A stretch of 64,000 nt of DNA, taken from contig NZ_CP084223.1 in the NCBI RefSeq assembly GCF_020268605.1, forward strand, positions 30,566-94,565. Direction: 5' to 3'. How positions within the stretch are numbered: the first letter of the stretch is position 1; each line of letters begins with the position of its first letter. Below the pieces are notes generated by a model that did no database searches, had not been told where the DNA came from, and saw nothing but the letters and a program-made list of their open reading frames with translations. Both the position numbers and the translations under genes were made by a program. This stretch comes from Arsenophonus apicola (lineage in GTDB: Bacteria; Pseudomonadota; Gammaproteobacteria; Enterobacterales; Enterobacteriaceae). Shown one piece after another: positions 37,801 to 48,666 of this stretch.

Positions 37801-39582
37801 AATACTGACCGTGCCACTTTTGATGTTTGCGATATCGGCGTTTGCCAACGAGATGGATAGTGCCGCGAAAGAAGGTTATGACCTGGCTGAACAAACGCAA
37901 AAGCAGACGGAATCTGCGCTAACGAATTTTCAGCCACAAAAGGAATTACCTAATTTTACGCCTAACCCCAATGAGGTAGATTTCTATCAAGATGCATCGA
38001 AAATAGGCAATGCTGCCAATCAGTCCCTGGGTGAAAGTGAATTAGGCAAGCTCGTCCGGGAAACCTATATCAATAATCCAAAGGATAAAATCGACTGGCA
38101 ATCGGACATGGTAAAAAACAGCCAAACCATTCAGGAAAATGCCGAAGGGATTACCGCAGGCAGTGCTGAGCAGTGCAGTAAAAAAAGCATTAGCCAATCG
38201 ACATTTAAAGAGCATGTCTGCGAACGGGGAAAAACCATTGTCAGTACCTGTGCCAACACGGCCAGCGTTGCATGGACGAGCGAAACGAAAACAAAGCGGG
38301 TTACCCGAGAGTATCCCTTAAACCGCCAACCTTATCGTAAAGAAGGGAGTAGGATTGTCGTAACAATTACACCCGATGTGAGTGGTACGATTGAAAAAGC
38401 GACCTACGCCTACAGGGGTGGTTATATGGATGATTATATTGAAGTAGAGGGATTAGGTGCACGGTTTACTTATGCGATTAAAGGCAGCCGTTCTGTGGAA
38501 AATCCGCTTAACATTAAAACCCGAGAATGGGTTAAAGGTCAGCCCATTCGGTTTTCACATAACGAGGAGAGTCGATATGGAAAATATGAGTTTCGCCAAG
38601 GGGCGCCGGTTACCTTACGTTTTACCCTAAAGGTGAGCGAGACAATCTGGCATCCAAAAGTCGTTTGGACAGCGAACTGCCCTATTGATAAAGGCAATGC
38701 GGTCAAAACAAAAGCCTGGTGCAGCCAAAAAGGCGAAACCCGTTATGTCGTTAAAGGCGGCAAACGTTATCCTGTCACGTTACCTTGCTGGCAAGGATCC
38801 GAGGAGTGGGTGGTCTCTGAACGGGATGATAATACCTGTGGTCGTTGGGAAAAAGACCCTAATTGCAGCGAAGGGTCGCGCCAGTGTTTGCAGAAAATCG
38901 GCAATTTATGCGTCAAGGAATCGGTGAAATTCCAGTGTCAACAAACCACGCAGGGGGAAGGGTTTCTCTGTGGCGGTAAATTCTACTGCTCGGACGGCAA
39001 ATGTGCCGCCATTGCCTCGGGCAAAAATAATGACTTTGGCGAAGCGGTATCGCAATTAGCCGCACTTGCGAAAGCCGGTAAAGACATCAGTGGGGATGGC
39101 AAAAATATCAGTGCGTTTACCGGTAAACCGATGGCGTGCCGTAAAACGGCGATTGGTTTTAGCAATTGCTGCAAAAGCAGCGGTTGGGGGCATGATATTG
39201 GTCTTGCCAGTTGTGACAGTGAAGAAAAAGCAATAGGCAAAGCCAAAGAAAAAGGATTGGTGATTGATGTGGGGGAGTTTTGCGCTGAAGACGTGTCAGG
39301 CGTTTGTTTGCGTAAAAGCACAGCTATTGCGTGTTTGACAGTAAGCTCGCGCAAATTGTGCAGGCACAAGGGAGAGGAGGTCAACTGGGCGTGGGATTTG
39401 GTAGTGCTAAACATCCAGATTGTCGCGGACTAACCATTGATGAGTTGCAACGGGTGAAATTTGATACGCTCGATTTCACCGAGTTTTATGACGAACTCAA
39501 TAGCCAGACAAAACTACCGGATAGCAAAAAGCTCACTGAGAAAATCAGCCAGCAGATCAAGAATGAATTGTCAGGGGGTTGA
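37793..39582 (+). pseudogene. traN: Mating-pair stabilisation protein TraN, frameshift near the end
   Basis: Signal peptide (MNKILTVPLLMFAISAFA), a long cysteine-rich body (more than 20 Cys) and a C-terminal module that continues in the next frame after CLRK: KHSYCVFDSKLAQIVQ, GQLGVGFGSAKHPDCRG. A4 at 39314-39317 needs one more A. About 596 residues corrected (F TraN 602). Outer-membrane adhesin contacting the recipient; the specificity region is in the middle and differs from F. Confidence 0.92.
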
Positions 39583-40346
39583 TGATGAAAAACCTATCTG
39601 TTTGTCTTTTGTTGCTATCGTTTTCATCTATCGCAAAAATTGATGATGGCTATCACTACTCCCCTGCGGTCGGTTGGCATTGGTATAACGAACCTGCGCC
39701 ACAGCAGGAAGCGCCGGAAGAACAACAATCCCAGTCAAAACCACCCTCAGCCGTGGAAACCATGCAAAAAATCAAAGCCATTGGCGATGAATTACGCAAT
39801 GCCGCGGTGCTCGACCCGAAATCGCCGGAGAAAGTGGCGCGCTGGATAGCGTTTCAAAATTACTGGTCGGATAACGCCAGTCAGTTTTCAGCCACCTGGC
39901 AGAAGGTACTACTACTGAAACCGGAACTCGATTACAACAACCGGCATTCCCATTATAACGCCACGGCAACCCTGTCTTACGCGAACGAACGTAAAGCACA
40001 AACTGCTGCCATTAAAGCCGTCAATGAACGCTACGGGGTCTTTTTCTTCTATCGCGGCAAGGTACCGTTAGACAACAAACTCGCCCAAGTGGTGCGGGAA
40101 TTTGCCCAGCAATATCAGATGGCGGTGATGCCCATCAGTGTCGATGGAGTGATAACCCCTGAGTTACCTAACAGCCAGAAAGACCGAGGACAGGCGGCAA
40201 AAATGCAAATTCGCTATTTCCCTGCGCTCTTTCTGGTTGACCCGAGCACGGGCAGCTACCATCCACTGGCTTATGGTTTTATCAGTCAGGATGACTTAGC
40301 GAAACGCCTATTAAACCGCGTCACTGATTTTGCGCCGAGGGATTAA
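39579..40346 (+). CDS. traF: TraF, thioredoxin-fold pilus assembly protein
   Basis: 255 residues, signal peptide then GYHYSPAVGWHWYNEP, the family opening. A thioredoxin-like C-terminal domain (YGVFFFYRGKVPLDNKLAQ, AVMPISVDG, RYFPALFLVDPSTG) lacks the CXXC pair, as usual for TraF. Periplasmic. Overlaps traN by 4 nt. Intact. Confidence 0.92.
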   Translation: MMMKNLSVCLLLLSFSSIAKIDDGYHYSPAVGWHWYNEPAPQQEAPEEQQSQSKPPSAVETMQKIKAIGDELRNAAVLDPKSPEKVARWIAFQNYWSDNASQFSATWQKVLLLKPELDYNNRHSHYNATATLSYANERKAQTAAIKAVNERYGVFFFYRGKVPLDNKLAQVVREFAQQYQMAVMPISVDGVITPELPNSQKDRGQAAKMQIRYFPALFLVDPSTGSYHPLAYGFISQDDLAKRLLNRVTDFAPRD

Positions 40347-40348
40347 CG

Positions 40349-40875
40349 ATGAAATACATACTTTCACTTCTGTTACTGATGCTGACATTACCGATCGCCG
40401 CCAATACGCTCGATGAAATCGCCGCACTCGAAAAGCACAAGACTGTAGCCATGAATGACACAAAACAACAGCGAATAGCGCAAAAACGAAGCACCAGACC
40501 TTTCGCTTATCAACCGGTCAGGTGCTTAATATCACCGATTGGCAAATCGTGCATTTTATGAAATCCGATTGCCAGTATTGCCAGCAGTTTAATCCCATTC
40601 TGAATGCCACCGCGCAGCAACTGGGTATTCCAGTTTTTGTCTACAGTTTTGACGGACTGGGCGATAGCACCTTTCGTAACGTATTACCGGTCACCCCGGA
40701 TGTGATAAGTGAGTTTTTCCCTGAATTACCGCAGGTGACGCCCACCGATTTTATTGTTAACACCCAAACGCTGGTCGCTATTCCGGTTTCGCAAGGCATG
40801 CTGAGCGCAGAAATGTTCGTTAACCGACTGGAGCAATCTTTTGGGCTTGCCGAAAAACTGGGGGTCTTGCAATGA
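40349..40875 (+). pseudogene. trbB: TrbB disulfide isomerase, one frameshift
   Basis: Signal peptide MKYILSLLLLMLTLPIAAN; the second frame carries LSTGQVLNITDWQIVHFMKS and the redox motif DCQYCQQFNP, then LPQVTPTDFIVN. T3 at 40501-40503 needs one more T. Corrected 176 residues (F TrbB 181). It should oxidise or isomerise the cysteine-rich TraU, TraN and TraH. Confidence 0.9.
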
Positions 40876-42230
40876 AAAACCGCAATCCAATAATTGCCCT
40901 GATGCTGTTTTGTACCACAACGCATGCGGGTATCAATGAAGATTTAAACAATTTTTTTCAGGAGCTCAATAGCGGCAGTGGCGCAAATGTCACCCAAGCT
41001 GCGGCGTGGCAAGGACAGGCAGCCGGTTATCTCACCGGTGGCTCGCTGTTTCTGCGCAATCCCGTCAGGCAAATCCAGCTTATCTCGGTCACCTTGCCCG
41101 ATGTTAAAGCCGGTTGCGGCGGCATTGATGCCTATCTGGGGTCATTTAGTTTTATTAACTCTGACCAGATAAAAGTGATGGCCAAACAGATTTTAAGCAA
41201 CGCCGCCGGTTACGCCTTTGACCTGGCGTTAGAAGCCGCACTGCCGCAAGCGAAAGCGGTCAAGGATTATCTGCAAAAGCTGGCGACCGATATTAACAAC
41301 ACCAATATCTCCACCTGTCAGGCGGCGCAAGGGATTGTCGGCGGGCTATGGCCAAAATCACAAGCGGCCAGCCAGCACATCTGTCAGGATATCGCCGGTA
41401 ACCACAGTGTTTTTGCCGATTGGGCAGCCTCCCGTCAAGGCTGTGGCGTGGGCAATGAAACCAACAAAGTGTTTAACCATGCCAATGACGAAGAGAAAAG
41501 GCGGATCCCGCGCAATCGCAACTTAACCTGGAGTGCGTTTGAAAAAATTAATCAGTTTATAAGTAGTGACAGGGAATTAAAGGAGTTGATGATGTCGCTG
41601 GTCGGCACGGTAATTTATGGCAATCAGGGAGAGTTATCAATCTTGCCAGGGCTCGGAGCGAATGATGGTGTGATGAACACAATTCTAAAAGGTGGCATAA
41701 CAGAAGTCTATCGTTGTGATAGCGTTACCCAGTGCCTGAAACCGACCAAAAGCAAAATCACCGTGCCGACCAACAAGAGCATGATAGCACAAATCCAGAA
41801 GTTGTTGTCAAGCCTGTTTAAAAAATCCACCACCGATGCGGCGTTAACCGATAAGGAAACGGCCTTGATTGGCAGTACCCGCGTCCAAATCCTGCGCTAC
41901 GTGATTGACAGTGCCTCATTAAGCCTCGATGAGTCAATGGTGACGTCATTGGCTGAGTACATCGCCAGTGACATGGTGGTGAGCTATATCGACGGTCTGA
42001 TTGATTTAGTGGAGGTGGCAGGTGCGGGGAGCCTGAATACCGAAGAAGAAAACAAACAGTTTCAAAATAGCCTGAAAACCGTGCGCGAGAAAATGGCGCA
42101 GCGCTTAACCAAAATGCGGATTAATCAAAATCATCTGCTGGAGCTTGAGCGCAATTTGCACTATTTACGTCAGCAACTCTCATCAGGGTTGTCTGACCGG
42201 TTGATGAGCAACTATCAGTTTGGAGGGTAA
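40872..42230 (+). CDS. traH: TraH, pilus assembly protein
   Basis: 452 residues (F TraH 458). Signal peptide, then family blocks SLFLRNPVRQIQLISVTLP, AGCGGIDAYLGSFSFIN, and a C-terminal coiled coil (ELERNLHYLRQQLSSG). Located in the periplasm and outer membrane, with TraF and TraG in pilus extension. Intact, 4-nt overlap with trbB. Confidence 0.93.
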   Translation: MKNRNPIIALMLFCTTTHAGINEDLNNFFQELNSGSGANVTQAAAWQGQAAGYLTGGSLFLRNPVRQIQLISVTLPDVKAGCGGIDAYLGSFSFINSDQIKVMAKQILSNAAGYAFDLALEAALPQAKAVKDYLQKLATDINNTNISTCQAAQGIVGGLWPKSQAASQHICQDIAGNHSVFADWAASRQGCGVGNETNKVFNHANDEEKRRIPRNRNLTWSAFEKINQFISSDRELKELMMSLVGTVIYGNQGELSILPGLGANDGVMNTILKGGITEVYRCDSVTQCLKPTKSKITVPTNKSMIAQIQKLLSSLFKKSTTDAALTDKETALIGSTRVQILRYVIDSASLSLDESMVTSLAEYIASDMVVSYIDGLIDLVEVAGAGSLNTEEENKQFQNSLKTVREKMAQRLTKMRINQNHLLELERNLHYLRQQLSSGLSDRLMSNYQFGG

Positions 42231-42232
42231 AG

Positions 42233-45044
42233 ATGGTACTGGATACCTGGTTTATTAGTGGGGGTGATATGGTGACCCAAACCTTGAATGCAGTGACCGC
42301 CATGGTTAATCACCGCACTTGGGGTGGGTTGCTTTATCTGGCGGAAACGCTCGGTATTTTAACCTGCGTCATGACGTACGTTAAAACCCATGACTTAAAG
42401 GGACTTTTTGCCTGGGGATTCACCTTCGTTTGTGTGACGGCATTATTGCTTACACCGAAAGTCACGGTGGTGGTCAACGACCTGACAAGGCCAGACAAAA
42501 TCAATCGGGTGGATAATGTGCCAGTCGGACTGGCCACACCACTTTGGCTACTGACCGGTATCGGCCATTCAGCGGCCATCTTTTATGATGACTTTTTCCA
42601 TCTGCCAGAGAGTGTCGCCTACAGTAAAACCGGTTTGATGTTTGGCCAGAAACTGATGCAGGAATCCCTCACCTTTCACAGTCACAGCCCTGAGATTAAT
42701 GCCAATTTCAGTGAATATGTCAAAAACTGTGTTATTCCTGATATCCAGCTAAACCACAAATACAGTTTAAGCCAGCTACTCCATACCCGTGATATTTATA
42801 GCCTGATTTTCTCAAAACCGAGCCCCTTAAGAGGGATTTATTATCAGGGCTGGGAGTCTGAAAATACCGAAGGGGCACGCAGTCAGTTTATGACCTGCCA
42901 GCAAGCCACGGTAAAACTTAAAGCGCTGCTTAATCTCGATACCACCGGAAGCGGGAGCACGCTGATGTTTTATGCCAGAAAACTCTTTCCAGGCCGCCAC
43001 GATGCCTCAGTGGTGTTACCGCATATGCTCGAAGGCAGCTATAACTACTTTATGAAAGCAAGTCAGTCTGCCGCCGATATTTTAAAACAGAACATCATGA
43101 TAGCAGGCTTACGAAAAGGCTTTAATGCCTATATGGCCGCGATGAACGACCCCGCAGGGTTAAATTTGATGACCACCGAGCAGTCGCTGGCCAAAATGCG
43201 GCTATCACATCAGGCCAGTTATCATCTGGCCAGTGAAATGCTGCCGCAACTCAATACCGTGCTGATGCTTTTATGTATTTCGCTCTTTCCGATTATGGTT
43301 TTAGCGCTTTTTGTAAGAGAAATTACCACAAAAGTGATAATTAATTACCTTAACGTCATGGGCAGCCTCATGTTATGGCCTGTGATGTTTGCTATCTTTA
43401 ATCATGTTTACAATTTCATGATGGCCACCACGCTAAATGGCGAAAATGTAACGTTTTCTAATCTAGACAGACTCACCCAGACCGGCAGCACTACGGCAGG
43501 CATTGCCGGCTGGTTGATGATGTCTATTCCGTTTTAAGTTTTAAACTCTTCACCTCACTTGGCCAACAGATTGCCAGCGCTGGCTCTTATCTGGGTAATG
43601 CTCTGGCAGGGGCAACCACCGCGGATGCAGGAGCGGTGGCCAGTGGTAATTATAACATGGCCAATATGCAGGTGGAAAACATTAATGGCTTTAAAACCGA
43701 TTTAAACCGCAGTTTCAAAGCCGGACTCTCCAGCCAGCAAATCGATAACGGGGCGATGATTAGCACCACCCAAAGTGGTCAGCATATTGTCGATACCACG
43801 CAATCCATCTCGAAACTGCCCTTTAGCCTGGATACCAGTTCAATGCTCGATACCAGCTTTAGCAAAGCCTTAAGCAGTCAACACCGTGAAACTGAAAGCT
43901 ATCATCAGGGATTAAAAAGTGCCATATCGGACACCTACAATATCTCAACCGCACTCAGTAACCAGTTTAGTAAACAAGGGTCGCAAGACAGTAAATTATC
44001 CAGTGAACAACGCCAAGCCATTGAAGATGTTCACCGACAATCCCAATATGCAAAAGAAGCCATGTCTTCAACTAACAGTACAGCGAGAGAATATAGAACT
44101 TCAACGGATAGTACCGATGTAGCTGGTTTTGGTTTTGGTGCTAAAGGAGTCTGAGTGTTAGTAAGGGATCAAGCGCAAAAGCCAGCGTGGAGTTGGATGC
44201 GAATGCAAGATACAATCATGAATGGCGTGATACAAACACAGACTCTGCATCAAAAAGCAATAAAACCAGCGAAGATATGCAATCTGCAAAAGATTTTGCA
44301 TCGAGTCAATCCGCAACCGTTATTAAGAACATGACAGATGATGACATTAGTCGTATATCTAATTCAGAAACGCGTTCTCTAGTGAGAGATCTACGAGCCT
44401 CACTGCAAAATACCAGCGAAAACTTCGCTGGATTTACCGCAAGCCAAACCAAAGAGCAAACTATCTCGGAACAAGCCAATTTAACCGAAACCGAACGTTT
44501 AAGTGCTTCCCACCGCCTGGAGCAGGAATTTACCCAGTTTGCGTATTCGCGTTTAGGTGAAGCTGAGGCAGGTCGTGTATTAACGGATGCGGGAACACCT
44601 GCGGTCAGGGCACAACGTGAAGCGCTGGTCAGCGAGTTCAGTGACAGGATAGCCGATGATATCCGCCATAATCATTTCGCCAGTCAAGCAGTAGTGGCCA
44701 GTCATTATCAGGGTATGCAGGTAGCTCATGATGCCAGCCAATATAATCCAGCCGGCTTTGATCAAAGTGCGGCACAATTGGAAAAAATGGCCGATAAAGG
44801 CCAGATTCGGCAACACCAGACCATCGTTAACCCTGAAACGGGTGAAAGAAACACGGTTAGTTTAGTTGAATCTGCTGAGGCCAATACCGGCGAATACGCG
44901 AAAGCGATACGGGCAGAGCAAACCGATTTTGGCCATAATGTGGCACCCACTCAGGATAGAATAATGGCGAATGAAAAGGCGATAAATAAGGAAAAATCGG
45001 CTAATCTTAAAAGGTACGAGGATAAAGGAGGAAAATCACAATGA
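42233..45044 (+). pseudogene. traG: TraG, mating-pair stabilisation and pilus assembly, two frameshifts
   Basis: Three frames total about 937 residues, the length of F TraG (938). The N-terminal part is polytopic (to GIAGWLMMSIPF), the middle is the soluble NGFKTDLNRSFKAGLSS region, the end (SKGSSAKASVELDANARYNHEW to KGGKSQ) matches the hydrophilic TraG tail. Shifts at T4 (43532-43535) and near 44147. TraG joins pilus assembly and also sets entry exclusion together with the cognate TraS. Confidence 0.9.
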
Positions 45045-45712
45045 GATTTATTGCATTTATCATCACAATAGTCATCCTCGAAACGCTGTTTTTGTTCTAC
45101 TTTAAGCAAGCCTCTTCGATGATCGCTATGAGTGTCATTAACCTGAGCGCTTTATTTTGTTTTTTTTCAAAAAATTGGCGGGAAAGTGAGAAAGTATTTA
45201 AGTATCCATTGTTATTTGGTTTTTTTATCGGAAATATTTTAATTCTCTCAAGAGAGTTTTTAGAAATATCGGCAAAAAATGATGGATATGTGCTTTCAGA
45301 AGTTATCTACGGAGGGATAATACTATCCGCAATCATTTCGTTATTTATTGCGGCAGCCATTCTTTTTTCTTACGCGCCTCAAGATTGGCAACGGAATGGA
45401 TATTCACATCATTCATCACATAGCTTTTCTCCTTTCAATAGTGAAAGCTCAAGCAGCAATCTTTTTGATGATGATATCACTGATAGATTAGAGACTAATC
45501 CCGCCACAGGGCTGTCCATGAGTGGATGTGGTTCAGATTGTGCTGGAAATATGTATGGTTCCAGCAGTTATGATATAGGCGGATCTCTATCTTCCTATTC
45601 GTTTGATAGTTCTTATGATGATTCATCACTTAATTCATCTAGTCACTATGACAATGATTTCAGCACGACAAGTGGGTTTGATCATGATGACTATAGCCGT
45701 CGTGATAGTTAA
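45041..45712 (+). CDS. Membrane protein in the traS position, candidate entry-exclusion factor
   Basis: 223 residues with four hydrophobic helices in the first 110 and a Ser/Asp-rich tail containing NPATGLSMSGCGSDCAGNMYG in two segments. It overlaps traG by 4 nt and precedes traT, exactly where F has traS. TraS-type proteins vary widely in sequence, so position is the main argument. The long low-complexity tail is unlike F TraS. Confidence 0.55.
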   Translation: MRFIAFIITIVILETLFLFYFKQASSMIAMSVINLSALFCFFSKNWRESEKVFKYPLLFGFFIGNILILSREFLEISAKNDGYVLSEVIYGGIILSAIISLFIAAAILFSYAPQDWQRNGYSHHSSHSFSPFNSESSSSNLFDDDITDRLETNPATGLSMSGCGSDCAGNMYGSSSYDIGGSLSSYSFDSSYDDSSLNSSSHYDNDFSTTSGFDHDDYSRRDS

Positions 45713-45742
45713 TTCTCAGATATAACCGTCTTTATTACCCTT

Positions 45743-45770
45743 TTACTTGAACAGTATCCTGTTCAAGTAA
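45743..45770 (+). terminator. Intra-operon hairpin before traT
   Basis: Perfect 12-bp stem TTACTTGAACAG / CTGTTCAAGTAA with a 4-nt loop, followed only by TTCATT. It could be an attenuator or RNA-processing site separating the upstream tra genes from traT-traD-traI. Confidence 0.55.
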
Positions 45771-45803
45771 TTCATTATAACTTTAACAAGGAGTTTTTAA
45801 AAA

Positions 45804-46544
45804 ATGGCATCAACGTTTAAGCGTTTAGTGCTGGTGAGTTTAATTTCCAGTTCATTAGCCCTGACCGGCTGTAGCGCAGTCAGCACAGCAGTAAAAAAAC
45901 GCAACCTCGAAGTCAAAACCCAGATGAGTGAAACTATCTGGTTAGACCCCGCTTCCCAGAAAACCGTTTATCTGCAAATCAAAAACACCTCCGATAAAGA
46001 TATGTCGAATCTTGCCGGTTTAATTAAACAGGCTGTTGAGGCGAAAGGCTATACGGTGGTGAATAATCCCAATGCCGCCTATTACTGGATACAGGCTAAC
46101 GTGTTAAAGGCGGATAAAATGGACTTAAGGGACGCCCAGTTATTCCTGTCACAGGGCTATCAGGGTGCTGCACTGGGGGCGGCAATCGGTGCTGGAGCAT
46201 TGGCGTACAATACCAGCTCTACAGGGGCAGCCCTAGGTGGTGGATTAGCGGCAGGATTAATAGGTGCGGCAGTCGATGCCATGGTGGAGGATGTGAATTT
46301 CACGATGATAACCGACTTGCAGATTAGCGCCTTAAGCAAAGGCGCGAAGGTCACGGTTAATGACGTGGCAAGCCTAAAACAGGGGACTTCAGGTGCTAAA
46401 CATCAGACCAGCACCGAAACCACCAACCGTCATAAATACCAGACGCGCATTGTGTCCAATGCCAACAAGGTCAATCTGAAATTTGAAGAAGCAAAACCGG
46501 AGCTGGAAAACCAGTTAGCGAAAAGTATTGCCAATATTCTTTAA
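45804..46544 (+). CDS. traT: TraT surface-exclusion lipoprotein
   Basis: 246 residues. Lipobox LTGCSAVS, then SEYIWL-like ETIWLDPASQKTVYLQIKNT, the glycine-rich hydrophobic segment GAALGAAIGAGALAYN and a second one, and the C-terminal FEEAKPELENQLAKSIANIL. Outer-membrane oligomer blocking mating with cells that already hold the plasmid. Intact. Confidence 0.93.
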   Translation: MASTFKRLVLVSLISSSLALTGCSAVSTAVKKRNLEVKTQMSETIWLDPASQKTVYLQIKNTSDKDMSNLAGLIKQAVEAKGYTVVNNPNAAYYWIQANVLKADKMDLRDAQLFLSQGYQGAALGAAIGAGALAYNTSSTGAALGGGLAAGLIGAAVDAMVEDVNFTMITDLQISALSKGAKVTVNDVASLKQGTSGAKHQTSTETTNRHKYQTRIVSNANKVNLKFEEAKPELENQLAKSIANIL

Positions 46545-46626
46545 TTTCTTTCCCGTCTTAAAAAGCCCAATAAATAAAACTTTCTGGATAGAAAATTGGG
46601 CTTCCTGTTGCTAAGGAAACATAATC

Positions 46627-48663
46627 ATGAGTCTTGATGCCAGAAACATGACCCAGGGTGGTCAGGTAATTAAATACATGGTGGCGATGTTTATGCAGAT
46701 TGCCAATATTGTGGCGTTCTGGGTAATTCTGGCTACCATTCTTGTCTTTTTTGCCACCATTGCCTTTCAAATCCCACTTGAGAAGATGATACACGGGTTG
46801 TCTTATTGGGCAATAGACAAACTGGTCATCCCGCTACAGGAAGCCATAGGCACTAGCGAAGGGAGTCCCTTTACCTTTCACTGGTCAAACCCCGAACCGG
46901 TCAGGTGGTTGAATTTGAAAAAACCGCCCGTGAGGTACGCTTCGACCGGTATTTTATTTATTGCTATGTGTTATTGAAAGAAGCCGCATTCTGGGCGTGG
47001 GGAGTCGCTTCCTTTACCTTTGTTGGCCTGATTGTGGCGGTGTTCTGGTGGTTAGGTAAAAAAGGCGCGCAGCAGCGAAAAAATGAGATTATTGGTGGTC
47101 GCTATCTGGCGGGGTCAGTAAAAGAAATTAACCAGTTTTTAAAAGCCAAAGGTAAAATATCACCACTTAAGATTGGCGAGTTGCACCTGGTTGAAAACAG
47201 TGAACAACAAAATGTTGGGCTGCATGGCACGGTGGGAACAGGGAAAAGCACTGTTATTAATGACCTGTTAAGTCAGGTGAGACAACAGGGGAAAAGAGCC
47301 ATTATCTATGACAAGGGGAATAACTTTATCCCCCTTTTTTATCGCGAAGGGAAAGATATCATCTTAAACCCAATGGATGCCCGTTGCCCGAACTGGGATT
47401 TATGGCGTGAATGCCAAGACCGCGCCGATTTTGAAACCTTTGCCCTGCCGTTATTGCCAGACGCAAAAAGCGGTGACCCTTTCTGGCTGATGTCTGCGCG
47501 CCTGTTGTTTGTTGCGACCGCTGAGCATATGCGCGCACATCCTGACCGTTCAATTGAAAACTATTACAGCGGTTATTGTCCATTTCGCTCCCTGAATTGC
47601 ATGATTTTGTCCAGGGCACTGATGCGGCTAATCTGGTTGATGGCAGTATAGAAAAAACCGCCATGACCATTCGTACCGTGTTAAGTGCCTATGTCAAAGC
47701 CTTGCGCTACTGTCAGGGATTGGAAAAAGAAGGCAAGCCGCCATTTTCCATTCGGGAATGGGTGCAAAATGCCGATGAAGATGCCTGGATTTTTATTTCC
47801 AGCGATGGTCGTTTGCATGCTGCCTTAAAGCCGTTAATCAGCACTTGGCTCAATCTTTCCATGCAATCGGTACTGGCGTTAACACCGAGCAGAGAAAGTC
47901 GTATCTGGACAGTGTTAGATGAGTTACCCAGTCTTCATAAGCTGCCGGTCATTAGCGATTATCTCTCCGAAGCACGTAAATTTGGTGGAGCAACCCTCAT
48001 CGGTATTCAAAACTTCTCACAACTGGAAGCGAACTATGGCGCTCATGATGCTCGCAATATCTGGGATTTGGCGAATACCACCTTGTATTTTCGTGCCCCA
48101 GTGGCAGTGTGGCGGAGTGGGTACAAAAAGAGCTGGGCGAAACCCGTTTGCTGAAATTCCGAGACCAGTATAGCTATGGAGTTGATACCATCCGTGATGG
48201 CGTCAACTTCTCAAAAGAAGATACCCGTGAAAAAATTGTCAGCTTTTCGGATATCCAGAATCTGGATGATTTAGAGTGTTTTGTCTCGCTCCGAGGGAAT
48301 GTGCCGATTGTCAAACTGACCCTGCAACACAAGCAATATGAAACGATTGCCGCAGGGAAAATTGAGCGCGATGTCTCCGCCATTTTTGATAATCAGATTG
48401 AGCAGGAACTGAATAAATCGGGGATTGAAAATAAGCTCGATAAACTGCTGACCACTCAAGATAAAAAATCAACATCCAGCAAACCGAATGAAGAGAGTAA
48501 TACGCCCCATGCTATCGATAATTCTAGCCCAAAAGAGATAGTGTCTATCTCGACGTTCACAGGAAAACTGTATCAGAAAACATCAGAGCCTGAATCTTTA
48601 GAAGCCGCCGAAGAGACCAACAAAAATCTCCGGCACGAAAAAAGCACAGAAAAGGAGATTTAG
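46627..48663 (+). pseudogene. traD: Coupling protein TraD, three frameshifts
   Basis: Four frames join into about 679 residues. Two N-terminal membrane helices, TraD-like start MSLDARNMTQGGQVIKYM, Walker A GTVGTGKSTVI at about 200, FVQGTDAANLVDG, Walker B region TVLDELPSLHKL, then VAEWVQKELGETRLLKF. Shifts near 46893, 47578 and at C4 (48096-48099), each fixed by one base. It links the TraI-DNA relaxosome to the channel; its tail should contact the TraM-like protein. Confidence 0.92.
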
Positions 48664-48666
48664 CGT

